Assembly: GCA_028281885.1 (NCBI GenBank)
Contig: JANQJA010000007.1
Coordinates: forward strand, 89,455 to 153,454
Direction: 5' to 3'
DNA from: Pseudomonadales bacterium
Lineage (GTDB): Bacteria; Pseudomonadota; Gammaproteobacteria; Pseudomonadales; Azotimanducaceae
DNA length: 64,000 nucleotides
Shown here piece after piece: positions 47,482 to 57,038 of the stretch; the first letter of the stretch is position 1; every line of letters begins with the position of its first letter. Below the pieces are notes generated by a model that did no database searches, was not told the DNA's origin, and was given only the letters and a program-made list of their open reading frames with translations. The position numbers and the translations under genes were made by a program.

Positions 47482-48255
47482 ATGGAGATGAGATTTCAGG
47501 ACAAGGTCGCGCTGGTCACTGGCGGTGGCGGCGGAATTGGTCGAGCTACCTGCGAGATTATTGGCCGCGATGGTGGCATTGCCTGCGCCGTTGATACCAA
47601 CGTGGATGGCCTGAACGATTGCATTGCCACGATTACCGGTGGGGGCGGGCGGGGCAAAGCCTATCCCTGTAATGTGCTTGATAAGTCTGAAGTGGATTCA
47701 GTCGTTGCGGATGTGATCGAGACCTACGGCCGCATTGATATTCTCGTTAACTGTGTGGGCGGGTCCACTATCGTCAAGAACGTGACGGCCGGAATTGATG
47801 AGCTGGGACTGGACGAATGGCAGGCGCTGATCAATTTCAACATGAACGGCACCTATCTCTTTATTCACGCGGTGGTCCCGCATATGAAAGCGCAGGGCGT
47901 TGGCAAGATCGTTAACATGTCTTCCTTCGCGGCGCATGGTCGCAGCAAGGCCAGCTCTGCGCCCTATGCGGCGGCCAAGGGCGGCATTATTTCGCTGACA
48001 GCGAAGCTGGCGATTGACCTTGGCCCCGATGGCATCAACGTCAACGCGATCGCGCCGGGCATGACACTGACCGAAAGAGTTCGGCCGTTGTGGGAAGGGC
48101 GCAGCGAAGAACAACGCCAGAAGGAATTGGAGCATACGGCACTTCGCCGCGTCTCCGATGCCACGGATCAGGCCAACGTGATCTGTTTTCTCGCGTCTGC
48201 CGATGCGGATTTTGTCACCGGCATCACCATCAATGTGGATGGCGGTCGTTTCTAG
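47482..48255 (+). CDS. Canonical SDR oxidoreductase (FabG-like)
   Basis: This 257-residue classical short-chain dehydrogenase has TGGGGGIGRAT (cofactor motif, near residue 13), NCVGG (in place of NNAG), catalytic Ser in NMSSFAAHG, and YxxxK in APYAAAKGG. The C-terminal block DADFVTGITINVDGGRF is typical of FabG-like enzymes. It should oxidise a hydroxyl group or reduce a keto group of a catabolic intermediate with NAD(P). The alpha/beta hydrolase begins 2 bases after its stop, so the two are co-translated. Confidence 0.93.
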   Translation: MEMRFQDKVALVTGGGGGIGRATCEIIGRDGGIACAVDTNVDGLNDCIATITGGGGRGKAYPCNVLDKSEVDSVVADVIETYGRIDILVNCVGGSTIVKNVTAGIDELGLDEWQALINFNMNGTYLFIHAVVPHMKAQGVGKIVNMSSFAAHGRSKASSAPYAAAKGGIISLTAKLAIDLGPDGINVNAIAPGMTLTERVRPLWEGRSEEQRQKELEHTALRRVSDATDQANVICFLASADADFVTGITINVDGGRF

Positions 48256-48257
48256 AC

Positions 48258-48944
48258 ATGGCCACATTTGTTCTGATTCATGGTGCCTACCAGGGAGGCT
48301 GGATCTGGCAACCCGTGGCGACAAAGCTAAGGGCGGAAGGGCACACTGTCTATACCCCCTCTCTCGACGGCTGCGGCGAGCATCAGTCCGAATTGCGCGA
48401 GGGCATCGATACCGAGACCCAGGCGCAGGATATTGTCGATCTGCTTTTCTATGAAGACCTGAAAGACGTCGCGCTGGTAGGTACCTCTACCGGCGGCATG
48501 GTGATGGCGCGCGTTGCTGAGCAAGCGCGGGATCGAATTGCTTGTATTGTCTTTGTTGATGCGCTGGCACTGTTTGATGGAGAGTGCAGTCGCGACATTG
48601 TTAATCGCGAAGCACCGGTCAATACCCCTCTGGGGTGCGGTGCTTCCCGTGAAGATGCACTGGAAAGGATGTTCAAGGGCATGGACTCGGGAATTGCAGC
48701 ATGGGCGGCCGATCGCCTGACGCTACATCCGCGCCGGTGTTTCGAACAGCCGGTCAGGCTCAGCGATTTCTGGAGCCAGGACTGGGACGCAACCGTTATC
48801 TGTTGTACCCAGGCGCAGAACCCGGGTGAAGCCCATCAGCGGCGCTGTGCGGACAAACTGGGAGCACGTTGGCTGGAACTCGATACGGGCCATTATCCGA
48901 TGATTAGTGCGCCTGACGAACTTGTTCGACTATTGCTCGACTAG
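48258..48944 (+). CDS. Alpha/beta hydrolase (esterase/MhpC-like)
   Basis: This 228-residue hydrolase begins at the ATG at 48258, 2 bases after the SDR stop; a longer frame reaching into the SDR gene is spurious. LIHGAYQGGWIWQPVA gives the oxyanion hole near residue 6, and VGTSTGGMVMA (GxSxG near residue 78) carries the nucleophile. A His in DTGHYPMISAPDEL near residue 215 completes the triad; the Asp is not pinned down. It resembles small salicylate esterase-like and C-C bond hydrolases. Its stop lies 2 bases from the convergent aroB stop. Confidence 0.85.
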   Translation: MATFVLIHGAYQGGWIWQPVATKLRAEGHTVYTPSLDGCGEHQSELREGIDTETQAQDIVDLLFYEDLKDVALVGTSTGGMVMARVAEQARDRIACIVFVDALALFDGECSRDIVNREAPVNTPLGCGASREDALERMFKGMDSGIAAWAADRLTLHPRRCFEQPVRLSDFWSQDWDATVICCTQAQNPGEAHQRRCADKLGARWLELDTGHYPMISAPDELVRLLLD

Positions 48945-48946
48945 CT

Positions 48947-50035
48947 CTAGGCAAGCAGTTCCTGATCACTTGCGTTGATGGTCTCCGATAGTCTGTCGGC
49001 GTCGACATCAGCGATCAGCCTCGCCTGACCAAGACCTTCCAGCAGGATAAAACGAAGGCCGGCATCGGTCGCTTTTTTATCCCGTGCCATCAGTTCCAGC
49101 ATCATGTTGCCGAGCCCGGGCGGCGGCGCAACCGGCAGCCCCGCAGAGGCAATGATATTCCTGAGTCGAATGCCGTCTTCACGATCCAGCATGCCAAGTC
49201 GGACCGAGAGGTCTGCCGCCATCACCATGCCTGCGCCGACCGCTTCACCATGTAGCCAGCTGCCGTAGCCCATCGCATTCTCGATCGCGTGACCGAAGGT
49301 GTGGCCAAGATTCAACAGCGCACGCACCCCGGTTTCCTTTTCATCCTGGGCGACGACACTTGCCTTGATCTCGCAGCTTCGCTTTATCACCTGCGTCAGG
49401 GCATCAGGGTCCCGCGCCAGCAGCGCGGGCATGGATACTTCGACCAGGTTCAGGTAATCAGCATCCGCCAGTGCCCCATGCTTGATGACCTCTGCCAGGC
49501 CGGCAGACAGTTCGCGTTCTGGTAGCGTCGTCAGCGTCGTGGTATCAATCAGGACGGCTTTCGGCTGATAGAAGGCGCCGATCATGTTTTTGCCGAGGGC
49601 GTGATTGACTGCTGTCTTGCCGCCGACGGAAGAATCCACCTGAGACAGAAGCGTTGTAGGCACCTGTATAAAATCGACTCCGCGCTGATAAGTGGCCGCG
49701 GCGAATCCGGCAGTATCACCGACGACACCGCCGCCCAGCGCCATGATGGTTGTGGTGCGTTTGTGCCCGTGCTGGAGCAGGTGAGTCACCACCTTGTCCA
49801 GTGATGTCAGCGTCTTGTGCTCTTCACCATCGGGTAGTTCAAGATGATCGACCCGAAGATCGCCAAGACTCTGTTTCAGCCGGTGGAGGTATAGTGGGCT
49901 GATCGTCTCATTTGTCACGATCAGGACATCGCGGCCACGGATCAGCCCCTGAATCAGGTCCGCGTCGTTGAGCACATTCCCGCCGATGTAGATGGGGTAA
50001 CTCTTCTCCCCCAGATCGAGAGTAACGGTTTCCAT
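48947..50035 (-). CDS. aroB: 3-dehydroquinate synthase
   Basis: This 362-residue enzyme converts DAHP to 3-dehydroquinate in the shikimate pathway, using NAD and a divalent metal. The family signatures are all present: VPTTLLSQVDSSVGGKTAVNH near residue 125, the metal-binding LNLGHTFGHAIE near 240 and WLHGEAVGAGM near 258. The length is normal. In many gammaproteobacteria aroB follows aroK; here it stands alone on the minus strand, so the usual aroKB arrangement is broken. Confidence 0.96.
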   Translation of the reverse strand: METVTLDLGEKSYPIYIGGNVLNDADLIQGLIRGRDVLIVTNETISPLYLHRLKQSLGDLRVDHLELPDGEEHKTLTSLDKVVTHLLQHGHKRTTTIMALGGGVVGDTAGFAAATYQRGVDFIQVPTTLLSQVDSSVGGKTAVNHALGKNMIGAFYQPKAVLIDTTTLTTLPERELSAGLAEVIKHGALADADYLNLVEVSMPALLARDPDALTQVIKRSCEIKASVVAQDEKETGVRALLNLGHTFGHAIENAMGYGSWLHGEAVGAGMVMAADLSVRLGMLDREDGIRLRNIIASAGLPVAPPPGLGNMMLELMARDKKATDAGLRFILLEGLGQARLIADVDADRLSETINASDQELLA

Positions 50036-50340
50036 GGCTAAACCCTGTGATGGTCGATAGATGACGCATCATCGTGACAAGCCGGGCATTATGCCCTTGG
50101 GGTGGGGAAGAATAAACCGTGTTCTCCATGATCGTGTCCACCGGGGCTGGATAGAACTTACAAAGACCTAGCTACCAGCGCGTTAAAGTGATGCTTGCGA
50201 ATCAGCGCAAGATCAACGATGTTGACCTAGTCAGTAGTGAACAGTGCGATGTCGACAACAAACAGATGAGACGGCCATTTCATCGGGGCATTGTGACCCT
50301 TCCTTCCAAACGGCGAACCTGCAGGGCGAATTGATACAAG
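50036..50340. other. Divergent intergenic region
   Basis: This 305-base gap lies between aroB (minus) and the RND exporter (plus) and should carry both promoters. A short perfect stem (CTTGCG at 50194-50199 with CGCAAG at 50206-50211) is the only structure noticed. No RNA gene or convincing small ORF was found. Confidence 0.4.
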
Positions 50341-52728
50341 ATGCTTGAGGTTTATCGCGCCTTACTCCGCTTTCCGCGCTTGATCGTTGCGATTGGGCTC
50401 GGATTGACCCTGTCCGTAGGGTATTTCATCAAGGATTTCAGTTTCGATGCATCTGCGGACACCCTTGTTGTGGAAGGAGACGAGAAGCTTGCCACTTATC
50501 GTAGCATGACAACCTTGTTCGTAGGTGACGATTTCCTGGTCATCGTCTACAGACCTTACAAGGCGGGGTTGTTCGTCCGGGATAGTCTTGCAAACCTGGC
50601 AGCATTGCAGTCGGATCTCGCAGGGATTTCCGGTGTTGCGGGGACATTCTCGATCCTGGATGCGCCGCTGATCAAGAGCCCGCCGGTCCCGCTCGAGTCG
50701 ATGTCCACAGATTACCTCACGTTGCGTGATGCAAGCGTGGATCTGGCGCTTGCAAGAGACGAACTGACGAGCAGTCCGCTGTTCAGTGACTACCTGATCT
50801 CCAGTGACGGCAGTACGGCAGTCATTCGCATCGACCTGGCGCAGGATGGACGGTTTGAAGACCCGCAACGCCGAAATCTGGATGAGGCGGAGTACGCGGT
50901 TGCGCGATCAAAGTACGTTGACGCCCGTCATGAACTGATACGAAGCGTCCGTGAAGTACGTGACCGCCATACAGACTTGGCAGAGATCTACCTGAGTGGC
51001 GTACCCATGATCGCGGCCGACATGATCGAGTATGTTAAATCGGATTTGGTGGTATTCGGCAGTCTCGTCTTCATCGCGATACTTGCGTTGTTGTTTTTTT
51101 TCTTCAGACGGCCACGCTGGGTTTTACTACCCGTGCTGCTGAGCGCGATTACGATCGTTCTGACAATGGGGGTGCTCGGGCTCGCGATGAAGCCGGTGAC
51201 AGTTGTCTCGTCGAACTTTATCTCGCTGCTTGCCATTATTTGCCTGTCTTTTTCCATCCACCTGATTGTCAGATATCGGGAAGTGCTGTCGCTGAGGCCC
51301 GAGATTGATCACAGGGTAATGATCATGGAAACGATGAAGAGCAAGTTCGCACCGTGTGCTTACACGGGGCTTACGACCATCCTCGCTTTCGGTTCAATGC
51401 TCGGTAGCGACATCGTGCCCGTGGAAGACTTCGGCTGGATGATGTGCCTTGGTATTACCATCTCCTTTGGTGTCACGTACATGCTGTTCCCGGCCGTCTT
51501 GCTCATTCTGGGGAAAGGAGAGCCAAGCTCGACGTTGGGCCGGAAAATTCCGCTCACGTCACTATTCGCTTCGCTCAGCCAAAAACATTCGTCTGCCATC
51601 ATCGTGATTGCCGGGGTGGCGTTTGTGATTGCAGCAGTGGGGCTTAGTCAGCTCTCCTTCGACAATCGCTTTGTTGACTACTTTGATGATGACACAGAGA
51701 TTTATCAGGGCATGGTCTACATTGACGGGCACCTGGGCGGTACCGTGCCGTTCGATGTTTACCTACAGATGGGGGCGCTTGAGCTGTTCGACGAGGGCTT
51801 CGATGATTTCGCTGACTCTGCTGGCGAGGAGTGGGGCGAGCGTTACTGGTTCACCAGGGACCGCATCGAAACCGTTGGCCTGCTGCATGATGAGATTGCA
51901 GGACAGAGCACCACCGGGAAGGTAATCTCAATCGCAACACTGGAGCGACTTGCGCGTGATTTCAACGACGGTGAGGCGCTGTCAAATCTCGAGCTCATGT
52001 ACGTGCTGGGTGAACTCCCTCCCGGTGTGCGTGACCAATTGCTGCTGCCTTATGCAAAGCCAGATACAGGATATGCTCGTGTCAGTGCCCGAATCAGGGA
52101 GAGCGGCCCGCACTTCTCCCGCGATGCGCTGATCGCGGCAATAGAGTCCTACGCTGTCGAAGAACTCGGCTTTGAGCGAAGCGAGGTCATTGTCACGGGC
52201 ATGATGGTTTTGATGAACGACATGCTTCGTCAGCTGGCAGAGAGTCAGGCGCGGACGTTGCTCTATGTTGTTGTCGCAACGTTCATCATGTTCACGTTGC
52301 TGTTGCGCTCTGCTTTGCTTGCGGTGCTCGCGCTCATTCCCAATGTGATTGCCGCAGCCTGCGTGATTTCGGTCATGGGCTTTGCCGACATACCGCTCGA
52401 TATGATGACGATCACCATTGCCGCAATCAGCATCGGCATCGGTGTTGACGACGCTATTCATTACCTGCACCGGTTTCGGGAGGAACTTGACCTCCGGGGA
52501 GATGTCAGAACTGCCGTCAGCGAAGCACATATAACAATCGGGAGGGCGATGTACTTCACGTCTGTGATTATCATCGCCGGTTTCTCGATCCTCGCATTCT
52601 CGAATTTTCTGCCGACTGTGTATTTCGGGCTCCTGACGGCGTTCGCCATGCTGTTGGCGCTGGTGGCAAACCTGACGGTTTTACCAAGTCTGTTGATTCA
52701 CTTCTATCGTCCGCGGTCGTTGACTTGA
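50341..52728 (+). CDS. RND-superfamily exporter (MMPL type)
   Basis: This 795-residue inner-membrane protein has 12 hydrophobic segments in the RND/MMPL pattern: one N-terminal helix, a large periplasmic domain (about residues 35-230), five helices, a second periplasmic loop (about 445-620) and six helices. The signature ISIGIGVDDAIHYLHRF lies in the second half; PVTVVSSNFISLLAIICLSF is the corresponding part of the first. It resembles lipid or hopanoid exporters (MmpL, HpnN) more than tripartite drug pumps, and no adaptor gene is adjacent. The ribosome-binding site is weak. Confidence 0.88.
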   Translation: MLEVYRALLRFPRLIVAIGLGLTLSVGYFIKDFSFDASADTLVVEGDEKLATYRSMTTLFVGDDFLVIVYRPYKAGLFVRDSLANLAALQSDLAGISGVAGTFSILDAPLIKSPPVPLESMSTDYLTLRDASVDLALARDELTSSPLFSDYLISSDGSTAVIRIDLAQDGRFEDPQRRNLDEAEYAVARSKYVDARHELIRSVREVRDRHTDLAEIYLSGVPMIAADMIEYVKSDLVVFGSLVFIAILALLFFFFRRPRWVLLPVLLSAITIVLTMGVLGLAMKPVTVVSSNFISLLAIICLSFSIHLIVRYREVLSLRPEIDHRVMIMETMKSKFAPCAYTGLTTILAFGSMLGSDIVPVEDFGWMMCLGITISFGVTYMLFPAVLLILGKGEPSSTLGRKIPLTSLFASLSQKHSSAIIVIAGVAFVIAAVGLSQLSFDNRFVDYFDDDTEIYQGMVYIDGHLGGTVPFDVYLQMGALELFDEGFDDFADSAGEEWGERYWFTRDRIETVGLLHDEIAGQSTTGKVISIATLERLARDFNDGEALSNLELMYVLGELPPGVRDQLLLPYAKPDTGYARVSARIRESGPHFSRDALIAAIESYAVEELGFERSEVIVTGMMVLMNDMLRQLAESQARTLLYVVVATFIMFTLLLRSALLAVLALIPNVIAAACVISVMGFADIPLDMMTITIAAISIGIGVDDAIHYLHRFREELDLRGDVRTAVSEAHITIGRAMYFTSVIIIAGFSILAFSNFLPTVYFGLLTAFAMLLALVANLTVLPSLLIHFYRPRSLT

Positions 52729-52838
52729 AACCATGGCGTTTGTCGGTTCTTTCTCTATTGTCTAACTTGTGGGCAGGAGCGTGAGTTCAGACTTACATTT
52801 GACATGGGTCATTGGGCAGAGTCCGGAAGCAGGTTAGT

Positions 52839-53777
52839 ATGAACTCTCTGAGTGGTAACCAAGGGAAGACCGTGACCAAAATCCTCGTTGTTATTGACCC
52901 CGACGAAGAGGTGCATTCTGCGCTGAACCGAATCAAGGAAATGCCTCCGACCTCAGACGTCGACTACAAGGTTGATCTGTATTTCAATGTCCAGCCGTTG
53001 ATCGCGGCGAATGCCAGCAGCAACTCGGCGGATGTCAAGGCGTTGATTGAAGAGAAACGAACCTGGCTCGAAGACCTCGTCAAGCCTTTCCAGGATCTTG
53101 GATATCGGATCACCACCGAGTTGCTAGTCGTCAAGCGTTTGTACGAAGACATCATCAAAAGTGCGAGGGAGTTCAACGCGGACTTCGTGTTTAAACCGCT
53201 ACGACAGCACGGTGTCCTGAAACGAGCGTTCTATACGCCAACGGACTGGAACCTGATTCGACTGTGTCCGACGCCGTTGTTGCTTGTCAGTGACCAGACG
53301 AATGTCCGTGGCCGGCCGATTGTTGCTGCAGTCGATCTTAGCGATAAAGATCGAGAGCATCAGGAATTGAATACAGTTGTTGTGGAACAAGCCAAAGTGC
53401 TTGCAAGAATCCTCGACTCGGATGTTCACCTTGTATACGCCTTTGTTCCCGCAGTCGTAGGTAGCCCGGCTGCGGTTCGTGATCCAATGTCATATCAGGT
53501 TATTCGTGGAAAGTACGATGAGGAAAGAGAGGCGGCCATTGCGTTGGGGAAAAAATTCGGTATTAGCGAGGAACATGTTCATCTGCGCCAGGGACCAACC
53601 GAGTATGTTCTCCGTGCCGTGGTGGGCGACGTCAATGCGTGTGTGACGGTCATTGGTACGGTTGCACGCTCCGGTGCTTCCGGTCTCTTCATTGGAAACA
53701 CCGCAGAATCGGTGCTCGAACGATCAGAAACGGATGTGTTTGTGCTGAAGGGGAGTTCCTTCGAAGCGCAGGTTTAA
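52839..53777 (+). CDS. Tandem universal stress protein (UspE-like)
   Basis: This 312-residue protein has two Usp domains. The first (about residues 10-150) starts VTKILVVIDPDEEVHSALNRI and has a degraded nucleotide loop (FKPLRQHGVLKRAF). The second (about 160-310) keeps the ATP-binding motif GTVARSGASGLFIGNTAE with VLERSETDVFVLK. This two-domain layout is that of E. coli UspE. The ATG at 52839 is preferred to a TTG nine codons upstream. It converges on thrS with 65 bases between stops. Confidence 0.85.
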   Translation: MNSLSGNQGKTVTKILVVIDPDEEVHSALNRIKEMPPTSDVDYKVDLYFNVQPLIAANASSNSADVKALIEEKRTWLEDLVKPFQDLGYRITTELLVVKRLYEDIIKSAREFNADFVFKPLRQHGVLKRAFYTPTDWNLIRLCPTPLLLVSDQTNVRGRPIVAAVDLSDKDREHQELNTVVVEQAKVLARILDSDVHLVYAFVPAVVGSPAAVRDPMSYQVIRGKYDEEREAAIALGKKFGISEEHVHLRQGPTEYVLRAVVGDVNACVTVIGTVARSGASGLFIGNTAESVLERSETDVFVLKGSSFEAQV

Positions 53778-53842
53778 GTCACCACGCGATTGGCTCTTGG
53801 AGCTGCACTGGGTGGACGTTTGACGTTACCGTCGATTTGTCG

Positions 53843-55765
53843 TTACGGGCGTGCGCGGCGGTTAGGATCGCTTTCTACATGGCTAACAAAGCCATCAATC
53901 GACATCGTTCCCAGATCTTCGCCGCTCTGAGTGCGAACTGACAGTTCACCGTTGACCATCTCTCGGTCACCGACCACCAGCAGGTAAGGTACAGCCTGAA
54001 TTGTATGTTCGCGGATCTTGAAACCGACCTTCTCGTTACGCAGGTCTGAGACAACTCTGATACCGCCCTGTTTCAGGCGTTGTTCCACTTCTTTCACGTA
54101 ATCGGCTTGCTTGTCGGAAATGTTCAGCACAGCCGCCTGCACCGGTGCCAGCCAGACCGGGAACCTACCTTTGTAGTGCTCGATCAGGATACCGATGAAG
54201 CGTTCCAGCGAGCCAAACAACGCGCGATGTAGCATTACCGGGCGCTTGTTACGATCACCACTTTCGTCCACATAGGTGATATCAAACCGTTCCGGCAGGT
54301 TCATATCGACCTGCAAGGTACCGCACTGCCAGTCCCGGCCAATGGCATCACGCAACACAAACTCCAACTTGGGACCGTAGAAAGCGCCTTCGCCCGGGTA
54401 CAGAATATAGTCTAGGCCCATTGCGTTCAGTGCATTGCTGAGCGCACTTTCGAGCTTGTCCCACACCTCGTCGCTTCCAATGCGATTTTCAGGTCGTGTT
54501 GACAGTTTGATTACCACGTCCTCGAAGCCGAAATCCTTGTAGATGTCTAGCACGAGTGCGACAACGTTAATGCACTCCTGTTCCATCTGATCTTCTGTGC
54601 AGTAAATGTGTGCATCGTCCTGAGTGAAGTGACGCACACGCATCAGACCATGGAGTGCACCGGATGGCTCGTAGCGGTGAACCTTACCAAACTCGGCCAT
54701 CCGCAACGGCAGATCACGATAACTTTTAAGACCCTGTCCAAACATCAACACCGAGCCGGGGCAATTCATTGGCTTTAATGCGAAAACTCGCTCATCCTCA
54801 GTTTGCGTTGAGAACATGTGCTCACGGTAGTTAGACCAGTGTCCCGATGTTTTCCACAAACTGCGATCCATGACGTCGGGAGTATTGACCTCGATGTAGC
54901 CAGCCTCGTCCTGGCGCCTGCGCATGTACTCCAACAGCTGCAGGAACAACCTCCATCCTTTTGGATGCCAGAAGACAGAACCGGGCGCATCATCGTTAAA
55001 ATGGAATAGATCAAGTTTGCGACCCAACTTGCGGTGATCTCGCTTTTCCGCTTCCTCCAATCGATAGAGATACGCCTTGAGTTCCTTCTTATCACGCCAC
55101 GCCGTACCGTAGATACGTTGCAGCATTTCGTTATCAGAGTTGCCTCGCCAATAGGCGCCGGCCAAACTCATCAACTTGAATGCCTTCGGTAACCTGCCGG
55201 TACTAGGCAGATGCGGGCCTCGGCAAACGTCAAACCAGTCTCCCTGACGATAGACAGAGACTTCTTGATCTTGGGGAATATCTTCAATGATCTCGACCTT
55301 GTATGCTTCGCCGATTTCGCGAAAAGCTGTTTTAGCCTGATCACGATCCCAAACTTCCCGTACAATCGGTAAATCACGATCCACTATTTCTCGCATGCGG
55401 TTTTCAATGCGTGCCAAATCGTCCGGGGAGAATGGTTCTTCTCTCGCAAAGTCATAGTAGAAACCGTTGTCGATTGCAGGTCCGATAGTCACCTGTGTAT
55501 TGGGAAACAATTCCTGCACCGCCTGCGCCATGACATGCGCCGCATCATGCCGAATCAGCTCCAGCGCCTCATCGCTCTTTGTCGTAATGATTGCCACCTC
55601 GGCATCCTGTTGAATGAGGTATGAGGTATCAACCAACTCTCCATTGACCATGCCGGCGAGAGCTGCTTTCGCCAGACCTGCGCCAATGTCAGCGGCAACG
55701 CCGTGCACCGTGACTGGTTGTTCAAACTGGCGCGAAGAACCATCGGGAAGTGTAATTTGAAGCAT
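53843..55765 (-). CDS. thrS: Threonyl-tRNA synthetase, full-length with editing domain
   Basis: This 640-residue class II synthetase has the TGS domain (residues 1-60) and the N2 editing domain with HDAAH near residue 73 and CRGPH near 182. The catalytic core shows zinc ligands Cys in MNCPG, His in DDAHIYC and His in MLHRALFGS. The anticodon-binding domain occupies the last 110 residues. It lacks the usual infC-rpmI-rplT neighbours and lies at the end of the minus-strand zinc island. The block [14 protein letters not shown] differs from the RVRGFTQDD form I associate with enterobacterial enzymes. I infer a second, zinc-starvation copy, but the rest of the genome is needed to show a paralogue exists. 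Confidence 0.95.
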   Translation of the reverse strand: MLQITLPDGSSRQFEQPVTVHGVAADIGAGLAKAALAGMVNGELVDTSYLIQQDAEVAIITTKSDEALELIRHDAAHVMAQAVQELFPNTQVTIGPAIDNGFYYDFAREEPFSPDDLARIENRMREIVDRDLPIVREVWDRDQAKTAFREIGEAYKVEIIEDIPQDQEVSVYRQGDWFDVCRGPHLPSTGRLPKAFKLMSLAGAYWRGNSDNEMLQRIYGTAWRDKKELKAYLYRLEEAEKRDHRKLGRKLDLFHFNDDAPGSVFWHPKGWRLFLQLLEYMRRRQDEAGYIEVNTPDVMDRSLWKTSGHWSNYREHMFSTQTEDERVFALKPMNCPGSVLMFGQGLKSYRDLPLRMAEFGKVHRYEPSGALHGLMRVRHFTQDDAHIYCTEDQMEQECINVVALVLDIYKDFGFEDVVIKLSTRPENRIGSDEVWDKLESALSNALNAMGLDYILYPGEGAFYGPKLEFVLRDAIGRDWQCGTLQVDMNLPERFDITYVDESGDRNKRPVMLHRALFGSLERFIGILIEHYKGRFPVWLAPVQAAVLNISDKQADYVKEVEQRLKQGGIRVVSDLRNEKVGFKIREHTIQAVPYLLVVGDREMVNGELSVRTQSGEDLGTMSIDGFVSHVESDPNRRARP

Positions 55766-55827
55766 CTAAAATCTCCGTCAGTGGCGGCCCTTACCAGAAG
55801 CCGCGTGGGTTGGGGAAAACCTAAAGT

Positions 55828-56733
55828 TTATACCTCTGAGCCAGGTACAACGCCGGACGGTAACCGCATGACATGATCCGCGATCTCACCCGGCTGCGTG
55901 AACCAGACATTCGAATTGTCAGCGCTCGCCCGAATATGTTCAAACGCACGTCTGAGTTGAGCCAGTCGAAATGGTTGTCCAACGATCGGTGTATGGAGCG
56001 ATATTGCGCAGACGAGCGGTTGCTGTGCCGATTGACGTAACATTTCATCGAACTGATCGACGATCAGGCCGGTAAAATCAGCCGCCGTATGATGGCGGGT
56101 GAGCATGGCCGGCGCGTCATTGATCTCGACCGGATACGGCATGGCTAAAAGCGGACCAGAGCGTGTTGCGAGCCAGACGGGTTGATCGTCCAGCGGCCAG
56201 TCGAGTACATAGGTGTAACCCGATTCCTTCAGCAGATCCGGCGTGACCGCTGTTTCCGAGATCCACGGACCCAGCCAACCACGTGGCGCCTGGCCTTCAT
56301 GTTGGGCGATTGTCGCGGTTGTCTCATCGATCAGCGCACGCTCGGCCGCTTCGTCGAGATCGCCCTGGCGTTCCGAATTGGTCCGGCCATGAGCGATGAT
56401 CTCATCACCACGTGCTTGTGCTCGCTCAAAAATCTGTGGCGCATAGTCGTAGACGGTGGAGTTGACCAAAAGGCATGCAGGGATTTGCAAGTCGTCAAGG
56501 AGATCAAACAGTCTCCAGATGCCGACACGCAATCCATAATCGCGCCAGGCGTAATTTCGCACGTCAGGCTGCGGTGTCGCGTAAGACGGTGTATGGCCGA
56601 GACCCTCGCCAAAATGAAAGTGTTCCACATTGATGGCGACGTAAAATGCAAGCCGTTTGCCGCCAGGCCATTCATAATGTACCCGGTCTGTAATGGGGCT
56701 GTATTCGTAGCGGCCGTGTGTTTTCAGGATCAT
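55828..56733 (-). CDS. Polysaccharide deacetylase-like protein (PuuE/allantoinase family)
   Basis: This 301-residue protein matches the NodB-like branch that includes PuuE allantoinases: RLAFYVAINVEHFHFGEG at the first catalytic strand, the segment IIAHGRTNSERQ near residue 115 and RGWLGPWISETAVTPDLLKESG near 150. In place of a TFDD motif it has AINVEHF, as in PuuE-type proteins. It is co-directional with cysS and overlaps the preceding small gene by 4 bases (ATGA). Its role inside a zinc island is unclear; amide or N-acetyl hydrolysis is the family activity. Confidence 0.8.
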   Translation of the reverse strand: MILKTHGRYEYSPITDRVHYEWPGGKRLAFYVAINVEHFHFGEGLGHTPSYATPQPDVRNYAWRDYGLRVGIWRLFDLLDDLQIPACLLVNSTVYDYAPQIFERAQARGDEIIAHGRTNSERQGDLDEAAERALIDETTATIAQHEGQAPRGWLGPWISETAVTPDLLKESGYTYVLDWPLDDQPVWLATRSGPLLAMPYPVEINDAPAMLTRHHTAADFTGLIVDQFDEMLRQSAQQPLVCAISLHTPIVGQPFRLAQLRRAFEHIRASADNSNVWFTQPGEIADHVMRLPSGVVPGSEV

Positions 56734-56948
56734 CGCAGTTCACGCTCCGCTTGCTCAAACCAGCCTGTCACACGCGCAAGATGTGCTTCACCCCAGGCGG
56801 CAACGAATCGCTGTGTGTCATGGTCGGTGGCATCGCGTAGCGCCGCGAGGCGTCGTTCGACATATGCCGGGGTAAGCGAGATGCGACCAAGCACGCTGAT
56901 GCAGTGCTTCCAGTCATCGTAAGTCTCAAGAACAAGGGGCTCTTTCAT
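56730..56948 (-). CDS. Small protein of unknown function (72 aa)
   Basis: I do not recognise a domain in this 72-residue protein. It is helical in appearance and rich in Trp, Arg and Glu (YDDWKHCISVLGRISLTPAY, then WGEAHLARVTGWFEQAERELR). The ATGA overlap with the deacetylase-like gene indicates coupled translation, so it is probably a real partner or subunit. Ninety bases separate it from the cysS stop. Confidence 0.6.
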   Translation of the reverse strand: MKEPLVLETYDDWKHCISVLGRISLTPAYVERRLAALRDATDHDTQRFVAAWGEAHLARVTGWFEQAERELR

Positions 56949-57038
56949 GCGAGCGTAACTCCTCTAGTTGGCTCTTTGGCTTCGTTCTCCTTCCCAGGAC
57001 CGACATAGATTGAACGGCAGTGACATCGCAACATTGGT

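Noticed and set aside
48090..48257. N-terminal extension of the alpha/beta hydrolase
   Set aside because: The longer frame lies inside the SDR gene and reads as non-coding. The ATG at 48258, 2 bases after the SDR stop, opens directly on the hydrolase fold.
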